Origin: Goodfellowiella coeruleoviolacea
Lineage (GTDB): Bacteria; Actinomycetota; Actinomycetes; Mycobacteriales; Pseudonocardiaceae
DNA: 64,000 nt
Direction of reading: 5' to 3'
Assembly (NCBI RefSeq): GCF_024171785.1
Contig: NZ_JAMTCK010000003.1
Location: 186,001-250,000, forward strand
This document shows, in pieces, positions 35,419 to 44,277 of the stretch (within the stretch, counting starts at the first letter, position 1; each line of letters starts with the position of its first letter). The notes beneath the pieces were generated by a model. It ran no database searches. It was given only the letters and a program-made list of their open reading frames with translations, and had not been told where the DNA came from. Made by a program: the position numbers and the translations under genes.

Positions 35419-36894
35419 ATGACAGACGTCGTACTCGCGGTCGACCTCGGAACCACGGCGACAAAGGTCGTCGCCGTCAGCCGGCAGGCCGAGGTACTGA
35501 CGTTGACCGAGCACGGCTACCAGCTGCGCACCGATCGGCCCGGCCAGGCCGTGCACGACCCCGAGCAGGTCCTGGCCGTGGCCCTGCGCGCGCTGGCCGA
35601 GGCCGTGACCACCTGCGCGGCCCGCAACGCCCGGGTCGTCGGCCTGGTGCTCACCGGCGCCATGCACACGCTGCTCCCGCTGGACGCCGAGGACAACCCG
35701 CTGGGTGGCTCGCTGAGCTGGGCCGACAACCGCGCCACCGCCCAGGCCGCCCGGCTGCGCGCCAGCGACCAGGGCACGCGGCTGCACCGGGCCACCGGCA
35801 CGCCCGTGCACCCGTTCGCGCCGCTGCCCAAGCTGATGTGGTTCGCCGAGCAGGAACCGGAGTTCACCCGCCGGGTCGGCCACTGGGTCGGGTTGAAGGA
35901 CTTCGTGCTGCACCGGCTGACCGGCCGGCTGGTCACCGAGCACTCCAACGCCTCGGGCATCGGCCTGATGGACATCCACCGGCTGGCCTGGCACCCCGAC
36001 GCGCTGGCCGTCGCCGGCATCACCGAGGACCGGTTACCCGAGCTGGTCGCGCCCACCACCGTGCTCGCCCTGGCCGCGCCCGTCGCCGCTGCCCTCGGCC
36101 TGCCCGCTGGCCTGCCGGTGGTGGCCGGTGGCGGTGACGGCCCCCTGGCCAACCTGGGCGTCGGCGCGGTGCTGCCTGGCATGGCCGCGCTGTCGATGGG
36201 CACCAGCGGTGCGCTGCGCGTGGTCCGCGACCACCCCGGCGTTGACGAGCGCGGCCGGACCTTCTGCTACGCCGTGGGCGACGGCCTGTGGGTGGTGGGC
36301 GGCGCGGTCAGCAACGGCGGCGTGGTCGCCCAGTGGGCCGCGGACACCTTCGGCGTGCCCGTGGCCGACCTGCTGGCCGAGGCCGACCGGGTGCCGACCG
36401 GCGCCGGCGGCCTGTTCGCCCTGCCCTACCTGCTGGGCGAGCGCGCCCCGTGGTGGGACCCCGACCCCAGGGCCGTGCTGGTCGGCCTGCGCCGGGAACA
36501 GGGCCGCGCGCAGATCACCCGCGCGCTGATCGAGGGCGTCGGCCAGCAGATCGCCCTGGTCCTGGACGCCGTCCGGGCCACCGGCCTGGACGTGCGCAGC
36601 GTCCGCGCCACCGGCGGCGCGTTCCGCAGCCCGGTGTGGGCCAAGGTGCTGGCCGCCGCCCTGGACCAGCGGCTCGAACTGGCCGAGGACAGCGAGGGCT
36701 CCGGCGTGGGCGCGGCCCTGCTGGCCTGGCGCGCCCTCGGCGAGCTGTCCTCCCTGCGCCAGGCCGCCGACCTGGTCGTGCCCACCGAGGTGATCACCCC
36801 CGACGCCGAGGCCGCCGCCCACCTGGCCAAGACCCGCCCCCTGGTCGAACGCGCCTACCACGCCCTGTCCGACCTGGCCGTCCACACCGGTTGA
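35419..36894 (+). CDS. FGGY-family kinase, gluconokinase-like
   Basis: A 491-residue FGGY kinase with the ATP loop LAVDLGTTATKV, a middle SMGTSGALRVV phosphate motif and VRATGGAFRSPVWAKVLA for adenosine. Segments GAMHTLLPLD, SLSWADNRA, TGTPVHPFAPLPKL and LLGERAPWWDPDPR match FGGY gluconokinases (GntK type of Bacillus and actinobacteria), which feed gluconate into the pentose phosphate pathway. No transporter or GntR regulator is adjacent, so the substrate remains a family-level inference. Confidence 0.88.
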   Translation: MTDVVLAVDLGTTATKVVAVSRQAEVLTLTEHGYQLRTDRPGQAVHDPEQVLAVALRALAEAVTTCAARNARVVGLVLTGAMHTLLPLDAEDNPLGGSLSWADNRATAQAARLRASDQGTRLHRATGTPVHPFAPLPKLMWFAEQEPEFTRRVGHWVGLKDFVLHRLTGRLVTEHSNASGIGLMDIHRLAWHPDALAVAGITEDRLPELVAPTTVLALAAPVAAALGLPAGLPVVAGGGDGPLANLGVGAVLPGMAALSMGTSGALRVVRDHPGVDERGRTFCYAVGDGLWVVGGAVSNGGVVAQWAADTFGVPVADLLAEADRVPTGAGGLFALPYLLGERAPWWDPDPRAVLVGLRREQGRAQITRALIEGVGQQIALVLDAVRATGLDVRSVRATGGAFRSPVWAKVLAAALDQRLELAEDSEGSGVGAALLAWRALGELSSLRQAADLVVPTEVITPDAEAAAHLAKTRPLVERAYHALSDLAVHTG

Positions 36895-36939
36895 CTCCGC
36901 ACACAGATCGTGACCGATCTTGACCAGTACGCTGTGTCG

Positions 36940-37389
36940 GTGCCCGGGCCAAACCAGACCTTCGCGCTGGCGGCGCGCCGCCACCACGCCGATGCGGTGT
37001 TCCTGCACGACGCGGGCCGACTCGCCAACGCCGACCACCTGGCCGGCTTCGCCGCCGAATGCGCACTGAAAGCAATTCTGGTCGAGTACCTGGGAGGCGA
37101 GGTGAACCCCAACGGGCCTCCCACGCACCGCGACCTGCCCAACAGGGAATTCCGGCACCTACCCGGGGTGTGGAACCTCATCGGCATGGTTGCCCAGGGT
37201 CGCGGGGGCGCGCAATTCCTACCCCTGATCCAGGCGTCGAACCCGTTCAGCCTGCACCGGTGGAACGTTAATGAACGTTACAGTGACGGTAGGCATATAT
37301 CAGCCGCGCGGGTGCGGGAATTACTGGAAGTCGCCAGGAACATCATCGCGATTTATGCGCAGGCGCAGATCAATGGACAGGTGCCATGA
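36940..37389 (+). CDS. HEPN-like protein of a three-gene cassette
   Basis: About 149 residues from a GTG at 36940 that has TACGCT six bases upstream; a GTG at 36910 would add ten residues. The N-terminal part RRHHADAVFLHDAGRLANADHLAGFAAECALKAIL follows the pattern of HEPN helical domains. HEPN RNases carry R-x4-6-H; RYSDGRH (R-x5-H) near the C-terminus could be that motif, but this is unproven. The gene uses rare AT-rich codons (for example ATA in HIS) unlike its neighbours, suggesting transfer. Its stop overlaps the next start as ATGA, so it is made together with the two ATPases. Confidence 0.62.
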   Translation: MPGPNQTFALAARRHHADAVFLHDAGRLANADHLAGFAAECALKAILVEYLGGEVNPNGPPTHRDLPNREFRHLPGVWNLIGMVAQGRGGAQFLPLIQASNPFSLHRWNVNERYSDGRHISAARVRELLEVARNIIAIYAQAQINGQVP

Positions 37390-38666
37390 CGGTTCACTTT
37401 GACAGGGCCTGGTCGCAGGGGTGTGGATTGGCCAGGGAAACGGCCGAACAGGGTTTCGACGTGGTGCTGGTGCGGGACATGCTGGGCCGGCTCAGCCTGG
37501 TGGTTGACGCACCGGACGCCACCCAACTGCCGTCCGACCTGGCGGATCGACTTCGTGGCGCGGCCGGTGCGTTCGCCGGTGCGGTGCACACCGCCGACGA
37601 CCTGTTCGACGTCGACCTGGTGCTGAAGTCTCCTGACCGCGTCGCGCTCTGGCAGAACCCGGACGGCCCTGGTCGCTTGTGGACACTGGAACGCGGGGTG
37701 GTCGGCGCCGACTGGACCCGCCCCGACCGCCTCGACGAAGCAGTGGAACGCCGCGTCACCCTGTACGGCTTCAAGGGCGGTGTTGGTCGGTCCACCGCCA
37801 CCGCCATGCTCGCCCAGCACCTGGCGGCCACCGGCAGGTGCGTGCTGGTCGTGGACCTGGATCTGGAATCACCGGGTGTCGGCGCCCTGCTGCGCGAAAC
37901 CGAGCAGCTTCCCCTGTACGGCATCGTGGACCACCTGGTGGAAGCGGCCGTGGGCAACGCGGACTCGCTGGACCTGGTGACCCGCGTCCAGGTGCCGCAT
38001 GTCCGGGGAAACGGCGAGGTGTGGCTGGCGCCGGCGAGCGGGAAGCCAAGGCCGGAGTACGACTACCTGGCCAAGCTCAACCGCGTCTACACCGATCTTC
38101 CCGGTCAGCGGTTCGGGGATCGACTGCGCGCGGCCATCAACGCGTGTGAGAACCAGGTCGAGCGCCTCAGTCGAAAACCAGACGTGGTGTTGCTGGACAG
38201 CCGAGCGGGCATTCACGACATCGCCGCGGTGGCGATCACTCAGCTGAGCGGCCTCAGTCTGCTGTTCGCCGTGGACAATCCGCAGACCTGGGCCGGATAT
38301 CGCTCCCTGTTCGCGCAGTGGCTGCGCAGTGGAACCGCACCGGACATCCGGAAGAGGTTGCAGATGGTTGCCGCGCTGGTGCCGGCCAGCGACAAGAACT
38401 ATCTGTCGAACTTTATTGATCACGCGCAGGAGTGTTTCGCCGACACGCTCTATGATGACGTCGGGGGCGGCGACACCGGTGCTTTCAACTTCGCCCCTGA
38501 CGATCAGGATGGCCCGCATTGGCCGCTGCCGATCCTCTTCCACGGCGATCTGGTTGGTCTGAATCCCGTTGCCCGGCCGAACTGGTACGCGGAGCCGCTC
38601 ATTTTCGCTGCGTACGAGAAGTTTCTTGAGTTGGCGGCGCAGCTTGTTGTCGGTGAGGAACTGTGA
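37386..38666 (+). CDS. MinD/ParA-like ATPase with altered P-loop
   Basis: A 426-residue protein. Residues 1-120 form an N-terminal domain I do not recognise. Residues 124-400 form a SIMIBI-class ATPase: YGFKGGVGRST at 127-137 is the deviant Walker A with its signature Lys130, but the usual second Lys is Arg135. VLVVDLDLESPG is the A' motif, and DVVLLDSRAGIHD is Walker B. This KGGVGRS variant is seen in conflict-system ATPases, not in plasmid partition. There is no partner ParB or parS. It overlaps both neighbours by 4 bases or 1 base, so a stoichiometric complex is likely. Confidence 0.8.
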   Translation: MTVHFDRAWSQGCGLARETAEQGFDVVLVRDMLGRLSLVVDAPDATQLPSDLADRLRGAAGAFAGAVHTADDLFDVDLVLKSPDRVALWQNPDGPGRLWTLERGVVGADWTRPDRLDEAVERRVTLYGFKGGVGRSTATAMLAQHLAATGRCVLVVDLDLESPGVGALLRETEQLPLYGIVDHLVEAAVGNADSLDLVTRVQVPHVRGNGEVWLAPASGKPRPEYDYLAKLNRVYTDLPGQRFGDRLRAAINACENQVERLSRKPDVVLLDSRAGIHDIAAVAITQLSGLSLLFAVDNPQTWAGYRSLFAQWLRSGTAPDIRKRLQMVAALVPASDKNYLSNFIDHAQECFADTLYDDVGGGDTGAFNFAPDDQDGPHWPLPILFHGDLVGLNPVARPNWYAEPLIFAAYEKFLELAAQLVVGEEL

Positions 38667-40132
38667 TGCCACTACGTCCCCACGAGTACCGCGAACTGTT
38701 GCGTGACGCGCTGCCGATCGCGCAGGACGCGGACACCTCTTTCGAGCCGAAACCGGAGTCGTTGTTCACCCCGGAGGGACACCGGATCGCGCTCGACCCG
38801 GACGTAACAGTGGTGCGTGGTGCTCGTGGCGTCGGCAAGACGGTCTGGTTCAAGGCACTCCAGGACGAGACCCTGCGTCGGCTCGCCGCCGACGAATACC
38901 AGTTCAAGAGGCTGAACAAGATCAAGGCGCTGCCCGGTTACGGGCTCAACCTGAATCCCGAGTCCTACCCCAGTCAGCGTGTCCTCAACTCGTTGCTGGC
39001 CGCGTCGTGCCAGCCGGAGGACATCTGGACCACGGTGGTGCTCAACGCGTTGGGTGCCGAACCGGTGCGGTCGATGGGGAGTTGGGACGCGCGCGTCGCA
39101 TGGCTTCGGGACAACCCCGAAGCGGTTGACCAAGCGCTGTCCAGGGCAAACCAGCAAGCGGCCGAGGAGGGCGTGACCAAGTTGCTCCTCTTCGACGCCC
39201 TGGAACGCCTGCATCCTGAGCGGCGGCAGGCCGACCGCCTCGTCGTGGGAATCCTGAAGCTCGCCCTGGAACTGCGGACCACCACATCGCACCTGCGCGC
39301 CAAGGTGTTCATCAGGCACGACATGTTCGACGACGCCTTGCTCAACTTCCCGGACGCGTCGAAGCTCTCCGCCAACGCAACCAGTCTGACCTGGTCGCCG
39401 ACAAACCTCTACGGCTTGCTGTTCAACGTCCTGGGTAACTCGGCACATCCCAGTGCGGAGCACTTCCGAAGCTCGACCGGGCGGTGGCGACATGACCTGG
39501 GGCGGTACGTGCCGCCCCGGGAGATCGTCGGGGACCAGGACGAGCAGAAGAAGCTGATCAGTCAGATCGCTGGTCCGTACATGGGAAAGGACCACCGCAA
39601 GGGACACACCTACACCTGGTTGCCGAACCACTTGGCAGACGGCCAAGGCCAGGTCAGCCCGCGGAGTTTCCTCATCGCGCTGAGTGCCGCCACCGAGGAG
39701 ACCGGAGACCGGTTCGCACACCACGAGTTCGCGCTGCACTGGGACGCGATCCGAAAGGGTGTGCAACTGGCGTCGCAGACCCGGGTGAACGAGATCAGCG
39801 AGGACATCCCCTGGGTGCGGACCGCGATCCACCCGCTGCGCGATTGCCAGGTGCCCATCGAGAAGGACGAGGTCGTCGCCAAGTGGACGGCAGAGGGCCT
39901 GAGTGCTCGCCTGGTCGAGGCAGCGCACGAGATCAGCGACGAGAAACAGCTGCCCACCGGGCCCCGGCACGAGGACTACGCAGGGCTGATCCAGGAACTC
40001 ATGGACCTCGGCGTCATGACGCAGCGGGCCAACGGCAAGCTCGACCTGCCTGACGTGTACCGGATCGCCTTCGGCATCGGTCGCAAGGGCGGGGTGCCCC
40101 GACTGCGGCCACAGCGGTCCGGGTCACCCTGA
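38666..40132 (+). CDS. P-loop ATPase, third gene of the cassette
   Basis: A 488-residue protein from the ATG at 38666 (GAGGAA upstream); a GTG three bases earlier is equally possible. Walker A is VVRGARGVGKTVWF near residue 50 and a Walker B-like LLLFDALERLHPE lies near 170. A conserved-looking KVFIRHDMFDDALLNFPDASKL plus TWSPTNLYGLLFNVLG follows. The C-terminal 100 residues are charged and helical with a final winged-helix-like GLIQELMDLGVM. The pattern suggests a STAND-related or KAP-like signalling ATPase. Coupled to the MinD-like gene, it could act as sensor or effector platform. The specific function is unknown. Confidence 0.72.
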   Translation: MPLRPHEYRELLRDALPIAQDADTSFEPKPESLFTPEGHRIALDPDVTVVRGARGVGKTVWFKALQDETLRRLAADEYQFKRLNKIKALPGYGLNLNPESYPSQRVLNSLLAASCQPEDIWTTVVLNALGAEPVRSMGSWDARVAWLRDNPEAVDQALSRANQQAAEEGVTKLLLFDALERLHPERRQADRLVVGILKLALELRTTTSHLRAKVFIRHDMFDDALLNFPDASKLSANATSLTWSPTNLYGLLFNVLGNSAHPSAEHFRSSTGRWRHDLGRYVPPREIVGDQDEQKKLISQIAGPYMGKDHRKGHTYTWLPNHLADGQGQVSPRSFLIALSAATEETGDRFAHHEFALHWDAIRKGVQLASQTRVNEISEDIPWVRTAIHPLRDCQVPIEKDEVVAKWTAEGLSARLVEAAHEISDEKQLPTGPRHEDYAGLIQELMDLGVMTQRANGKLDLPDVYRIAFGIGRKGGVPRLRPQRSGSP

Positions 40133-40194
40133 GTCGCCTGGCGTTCACGAGATCAACTCTGGACCGCTGGGCGGTCGGCGCTGATACTGCGCTG

Positions 40195-42078
40195 ATGTTG
40201 CGATCAGAGCGGACGCGGTGGCGTGCTCGCGCCCTCGCGGTGCTGGCGGCGGTGGTGCTGCCCGCGGCGGTCGGTGGGACGGCGGACGCGGCGCCGCCGG
40301 CCTTCGTGCTCGGTGGTGGGGTGACCCAGCCGGTGTTCTCCTACGCGGGCGCGGTCCGGGAGTCGGTGTGGGTGGACATCGGCATGGACCTCGACCGGGA
40401 CGGGGTGGGGGACCGGGTGGCCGCGGACATCATCCGCCCGGCCGAGCCGGCCGCGCGGGGGCAGCGGGTGCCGGTGATCATGGATGTCAGTCCGTACTAC
40501 GCCTGCTGCGGGCGGGGCAACGAGGCACAGCGCAAGACCTACGCGCCGGACGGGACACCCACCGGGTTCCCCCTGTTCCTGGACAACTACTTCGTGCCGC
40601 GCGGGTACGCCGTCGTGCTGGTCGACGAGGTGGGCAGCAACCGGTCGACCGGCTGTCCGGACGGCGGCGGCCGCGCCACCGTGGCCTCCGGGCGGGCCGT
40701 GATCGACTGGCTGAACGGCAGGGCGCGGGCCTACCGCACGGTGGACGGCACCGAGCGGGTGTCGGCCACCTGGGCCACCGGAGCGGTCGGCATGATCGGC
40801 AAGTCCGCCGACGGCACGATCGCCAACGGGGTGGCCGCGACCGGCGTTGCCGGCCTGCGCACGATCGTCCCGGTGGCCGCGGTCAGCTCCTACTACGACG
40901 TGTTCAACGCCGACGGCGCCTGGTTCGGCTACCCGCAGTCCAGTGGGCCGCCCGGGCTGCTCAACCCGAGGCAGGAGGAACTGTGCGCGCCGTTCCTCGA
41001 CCGGCTGGAGGAACTCGGCGGGAACAACGGCGACTGGAACGCGTTCTGGCGGCAGCGCGACTACACGCTCAGCGCGGACAAGGTGCGCGCCAGCGTGTTC
41101 GCGGTGCAGGGATTCGGTGACGTGGCGGTGCGCCCGCTGCAGTTCGGCCGGTGGTGGGACGCGTTGGCCGCCAACAACGTGCCGCGCAAGCTCTGGCTCA
41201 GCCAGGCCGGCCATGTCGACCCGTTCGACCTGAGCCGCGCCGACTACGTCGACACGCTGCACCGCTGGTTCGACCGCTGGCTGCTGGACGTGCCCAACGG
41301 CATCGACACCGAGGCGCCGGTGCGCATCGAACACAGCCCGGGCCAGTGGGTGGACGAACAGCGGTGGCCACCGGCCGGCACCCGGCGCGAAACCCTGTGG
41401 CCGGGCCCGGGCGGCGTCCCCGGCCTGGGCACGCTGGGCCCGGTGGCGCCGGCCGGCCCGGCGACCGAGTCCTTCACCGACGACCCGGCACTGGGCATGT
41501 ACCAGTGGGCGAGCGAGCCCACCACCGCGTCCACCACGCGCACGCTGTTCACCAGTGCGCCGCTGACCAGCGACGTCCGCATGGCCGGCACGGGCTCGGC
41601 CACCGTGACGGTCGCCAGCACCACGCCCCGGGCTCGGATCGGGGTGGCCGTGGTCGACTACGGCCCGGCCACCATCCGCGATCATCGAGGGCCCGGGCAG
41701 GGCATCACCACCCTGGAGACCAGGTCGTGCTGGGGCGAGAGCACTCAGGCGGACAGCGCCTGCTACCTCGACACCGACACCGCGACCACCCAGGTGGACT
41801 ACGAGATCGTGTCCGAGGGGTGGGCGGACATCGGCCACCACGCCTCGCTGGAGCACCAGCTCCCGCTGCGGCCAGGGAAGTTCTACTCGGTCACCGTGCA
41901 ACTGTCCACACAGGACCACGTGGTGCCGGCCGGACACCGGATCGGCCTGGTGATCGGGGGAACCGACGCGGACTGGTTCGTCGCGCCCAGCCAGCGGCCC
42001 ACGCTCACCGTGGACCTGACCGGCACTTCGGTGTCCCTGCCCGTGGCCGCGGGAACGCTGACCGGCCAGCGCGGCTGA
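40195..42078 (+). CDS. Secreted CocE/NonD or PepX-like hydrolase
   Basis: A 627-residue exported serine hydrolase. The signal peptide (residues 1-32) has an Arg-rich start, a hydrophobic core and an ADA cleavage site. The alpha/beta hydrolase core shows the nucleophile Ser204 in IGKSADGTIANG; PepX/CocE enzymes normally read GKSYxG, so the Tyr is Ala here. Asp in VQGFGDVAV and His in QAGHVDPFD complete the triad. The C-terminal jelly roll (about 420-620) ends HRIGLVIGGTDADWF, as in Xaa-Pro dipeptidyl-peptidases. No SD; GATACT lies six bases before the ATG. Confidence 0.85.
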   Translation: MLRSERTRWRARALAVLAAVVLPAAVGGTADAAPPAFVLGGGVTQPVFSYAGAVRESVWVDIGMDLDRDGVGDRVAADIIRPAEPAARGQRVPVIMDVSPYYACCGRGNEAQRKTYAPDGTPTGFPLFLDNYFVPRGYAVVLVDEVGSNRSTGCPDGGGRATVASGRAVIDWLNGRARAYRTVDGTERVSATWATGAVGMIGKSADGTIANGVAATGVAGLRTIVPVAAVSSYYDVFNADGAWFGYPQSSGPPGLLNPRQEELCAPFLDRLEELGGNNGDWNAFWRQRDYTLSADKVRASVFAVQGFGDVAVRPLQFGRWWDALAANNVPRKLWLSQAGHVDPFDLSRADYVDTLHRWFDRWLLDVPNGIDTEAPVRIEHSPGQWVDEQRWPPAGTRRETLWPGPGGVPGLGTLGPVAPAGPATESFTDDPALGMYQWASEPTTASTTRTLFTSAPLTSDVRMAGTGSATVTVASTTPRARIGVAVVDYGPATIRDHRGPGQGITTLETRSCWGESTQADSACYLDTDTATTQVDYEIVSEGWADIGHHASLEHQLPLRPGKFYSVTVQLSTQDHVVPAGHRIGLVIGGTDADWFVAPSQRPTLTVDLTGTSVSLPVAAGTLTGQRG

Positions 42079-42098
42079 CCGGACCGGGCGACGAGACC

Positions 42099-42142
42099 GG
42101 GGCCGCCCGCCCAGCAGGCCCACCCACGGGTGGCGCGGCCCC
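42099..42142. terminator. Hairpin between convergent genes
   Basis: GGGGCCGC (42099-42106) pairs with GCGGCCCC (42135-42142), and the inner CCACCC/GGGTGG (starting near 42119) extends the structure. It lies between the hydrolase and the convergent Imm1-like gene. Confidence 0.5.
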
Positions 42143-42150
42143 GCACCCCG

Positions 42151-42621
42151 TCACGGTTCGGCCGGCCCGTCCTCGCTGATCCAGTGAATCCACGTCGGCA
42201 GTTCCGCGCTGACCAGGAAGTCGGTGAGCAGTCTGGTGAACACTGGAATGGACAGCCCACTGCCGGCCGAGTACTCGCCGTAGGAGCCATGCGTGCCTGG
42301 CGAACGCGGGTCGCCCTGTGGGTGGCCGGTGAAGCCAGCTGGCCATCCGGCGGCGTCCCCGGCATAGGTGAAATAGCCCCAGCCATCACGAACCGCCAGG
42401 TGGACGACGTGATCTGGCACCTCTTCCTCGCTCACGAGCGGCGTCACCACGCTTGGTCGGGCCAGGTGCGTGACGTAGGCGTCGTCAGCGTCGGGTTGGG
42501 CGAGGGCGGCCACCAGGCGCTCGACGTCCTCGGGCGTGCTGACAACCGCCTCTTCGATCGAGCCCGAAGCACGTCCCGGCGGATGCACATGCCACCAGGC
42601 ATGCAGTCCTTTTTTAGCCAT
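42151..42621 (-). CDS. Imm1-like immunity protein (orphan)
   Basis: A 156-residue protein resembling Imm1-family immunity proteins, which neutralise deaminase-type polymorphic toxins: AVVSTPEDVERLVAALAQPDADDAYVTHLARP, then VVHLAVRDGWGYFTYAGDA and SYGEYSAGSGLSIPVFTRLLTDFL. The ATG is followed by an A-rich run (GCTAAAAAAGG), a possible slippage site. No toxin gene is adjacent, so it may be an orphan or protect against toxins of neighbours. The region is visibly less GC-rich than the core genes. Confidence 0.6.
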   Translation of the reverse strand: MAKKGLHAWWHVHPPGRASGSIEEAVVSTPEDVERLVAALAQPDADDAYVTHLARPSVVTPLVSEEEVPDHVVHLAVRDGWGYFTYAGDAAGWPAGFTGHPQGDPRSPGTHGSYGEYSAGSGLSIPVFTRLLTDFLVSAELPTWIHWISEDGPAEP

Positions 42622-42664
42622 TACGATGAATGTGTCGCGTGCCGGGTCTCCTGACCTTGACGGG

Positions 42665-42868
42665 TTAGCTGGATAAGCGGTCTGTCTTGAGTGCGCTGAT
42701 CAGTCTGATTAGTTCGGTCTGGGCGAAGGTCAGCATCGGGCCGGTGGGGTTCTTGCTGTCCCGGACCGCGATCTGGGTGGTGTTGTGCGCCAACTCAACG
42801 CACTGTCCAGCTCCTCCGCTGAAGCTCGACTTTCTCCAGTTTCTGAACCTGACTGCGCTCATGTCCAT
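42665..42868 (-). CDS. DUF397 domain protein
   Basis: A 67-residue DUF397 protein: RFRNWRKSSFSGGAGQCVELAH, then IAVRDSKNPTGPMLTFAQTELIRLISALK. In actinomycetes such proteins are nearly always partnered with a Scr1/WhiJ-type helix-turn-helix regulator, as here (the gene starting at 43739 lies directly upstream). They are thought to work as a toxin-antitoxin-like or developmental switch pair. The ATG at 42868 has only a weak GGGTGA; starts at 42862 or 42916 are possible. Confidence 0.85.
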   Translation of the reverse strand: MDMSAVRFRNWRKSSFSGGAGQCVELAHNTTQIAVRDSKNPTGPMLTFAQTELIRLISALKTDRLSS

Positions 42869-42893
42869 GATTATGTCACCCAACTGGGTTGGT

Positions 42894-43739
42894 TCATGAA
42901 AAGGTGGAGGTGTCATTCGCGATCTGGTGCAGCAGAGCGCGTGCCTCGGCGTCCTCCACGGCGACTGTCCACAGCTGGTCTGTCAGCTTGTTGTACGCCT
43001 CGACCTCGCTCGGCTCGGTGCTCTTGATTTCCGCGACTATCGTCTCGGTCAGCACCAGGTCGTCCACGACCCAGTAGCCGTGCATGGGCATGATGGGTAG
43101 GCGTCGGTTCAGGGGAATTATGCCGAGGCGGATGGAGCGAATACCGATGATTGAGATGAGTCTGTCAATCTGTGCCAGCATTACACTGGCTGAGGCTACC
43201 GGATACCGCAGCGCTGACTCGGCCACCAAGATCTCGATCTGCTTTCCTGGTTCGTAGAGAACCTGTTGTCGAGCCATTCGAACCGAGACTGCTTCGTCCA
43301 GATCGCGATCGAGACCCAGTAGGTCCGAGTGGATGGCGAACACCTCGCGAGCGTATTCTGGGATCTGGACGAGTCCAGGTACCACGCCGAATTCGACTGC
43401 GCGTATCTTTGTGGCAGTCTTCTCGATATCCGCACTCTGCTGTTGACGCGATCGGAAGCCGCCGTCCCGCAACTGGCTGCGCCAGGTCTCGTAGGAGACC
43501 TTCAGGTCCCGCAGGGCGTCCCGGAGTTCTTCCCGGACCGACTCTGGCGCGCCCGTAGCGCGGCACCACTCGATCACGTCAGAGTCGGTGGCGAGTTGTT
43601 TGCCTGTTTCCAGCTTGCTGATCTTTGACGGTGCCCAGCCAAGGGCCTCCGCAAGGCGTCGGCCGGACATGCCTGCCTGGTCACGCAGGTGTCGGAGGCG
43701 GTCACCGAACTCGACGCGACGCTTGTCAAGGCTGGCCAC
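42894..43739 (-). CDS. XRE/Scr1-family helix-turn-helix regulator
   Basis: A 281-residue regulator. The N-terminal HTH (about 10-65) reads RLRHLRDQAGMSGRRLAEALGWAPSKISKLETGKQ. The C-terminal DUF5753 domain (about 105-275) shows FGVVPGLVQIPEYAREVF, RMARQQVL, and ALRYPVASASVMLAQIDRL. This is the architecture of the Scr1/WhiJ family that pairs with DUF397 proteins. The GTG start has GAGGAG four bases upstream. The codon usage is less GC-biased than in the metabolic genes. Confidence 0.92.
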   Translation of the reverse strand: MASLDKRRVEFGDRLRHLRDQAGMSGRRLAEALGWAPSKISKLETGKQLATDSDVIEWCRATGAPESVREELRDALRDLKVSYETWRSQLRDGGFRSRQQQSADIEKTATKIRAVEFGVVPGLVQIPEYAREVFAIHSDLLGLDRDLDEAVSVRMARQQVLYEPGKQIEILVAESALRYPVASASVMLAQIDRLISIIGIRSIRLGIIPLNRRLPIMPMHGYWVVDDLVLTETIVAEIKSTEPSEVEAYNKLTDQLWTVAVEDAEARALLHQIANDTSTFS

Positions 43740-44277
43740 GGTCTCCTCGTTACGTGTCTGTTCGCGCTGTGCGGAAGCGGTGCCACTTGCTCGCCGTAGC
43801 TACTCCGCTGCGCGGGTACCGAGCAACGGTGTCGGCATCGGAGACTATCCCGGCGCTAGCGGGGCGTCCCTCGCGAGATGACGAACCGCGAGAGGCGCGT
43901 TGTCGAGCAGGTAGACGTCCTCGCTGGGTGGCCAAGCAGGTTCGATCCCAGCTAGGGCCGAGCATCAGCGTCCTGAGAACCACTGGCCTCGGGTACCAGA
44001 GCTGCTGGCGGCGATTCTCAAATTTCTCCGCGCGGTCCTCCCTAGTCCTCCTGGGTATATGTCACCCGATCGACTGATGTTTCTCGTATGTTTCTAGATT
44101 TTCTTGCCTTGGTTCGCTGTTGGAGATCAAGCTGGGGTCTGCCTCCGAAGCGTTCAGGTCGGGGCAAGTGGGTTGGCGGGGAGAACCGCCAACTAGCCGG
44201 AGTGGCAGGCCGGCATGTGCCGTCATCTGTCCGGCGGTTCCGTCCTGCTGCTTCCCGTCGCCTTCAGGGAGATGAAC
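43740..44277 (+). other. Divergent intergenic region before four small genes
   Basis: About 540 bases without a credible gene. It is less GC-rich than the surroundings, particularly at 44020-44110, where tgtttct occurs twice in TGTTTCTCGTATGTTTCT and TATATG is present. A ggttcgatccc near 43930 looks like a tRNA T-loop, but no cloverleaf can be drawn. It probably contains the promoters of the Scr1-like gene and of the small-gene cluster. Confidence 0.5.

Noticed and set aside
37386-38666. Plasmid partition ParA
   Set aside because: The P-loop variant, the N-terminal extension and the absence of ParB or parS argue against partition.
43925-43945. tRNA T-loop-like ggttcgatccc
   Set aside because: No matching acceptor, D or anticodon arms can be folded on either strand.
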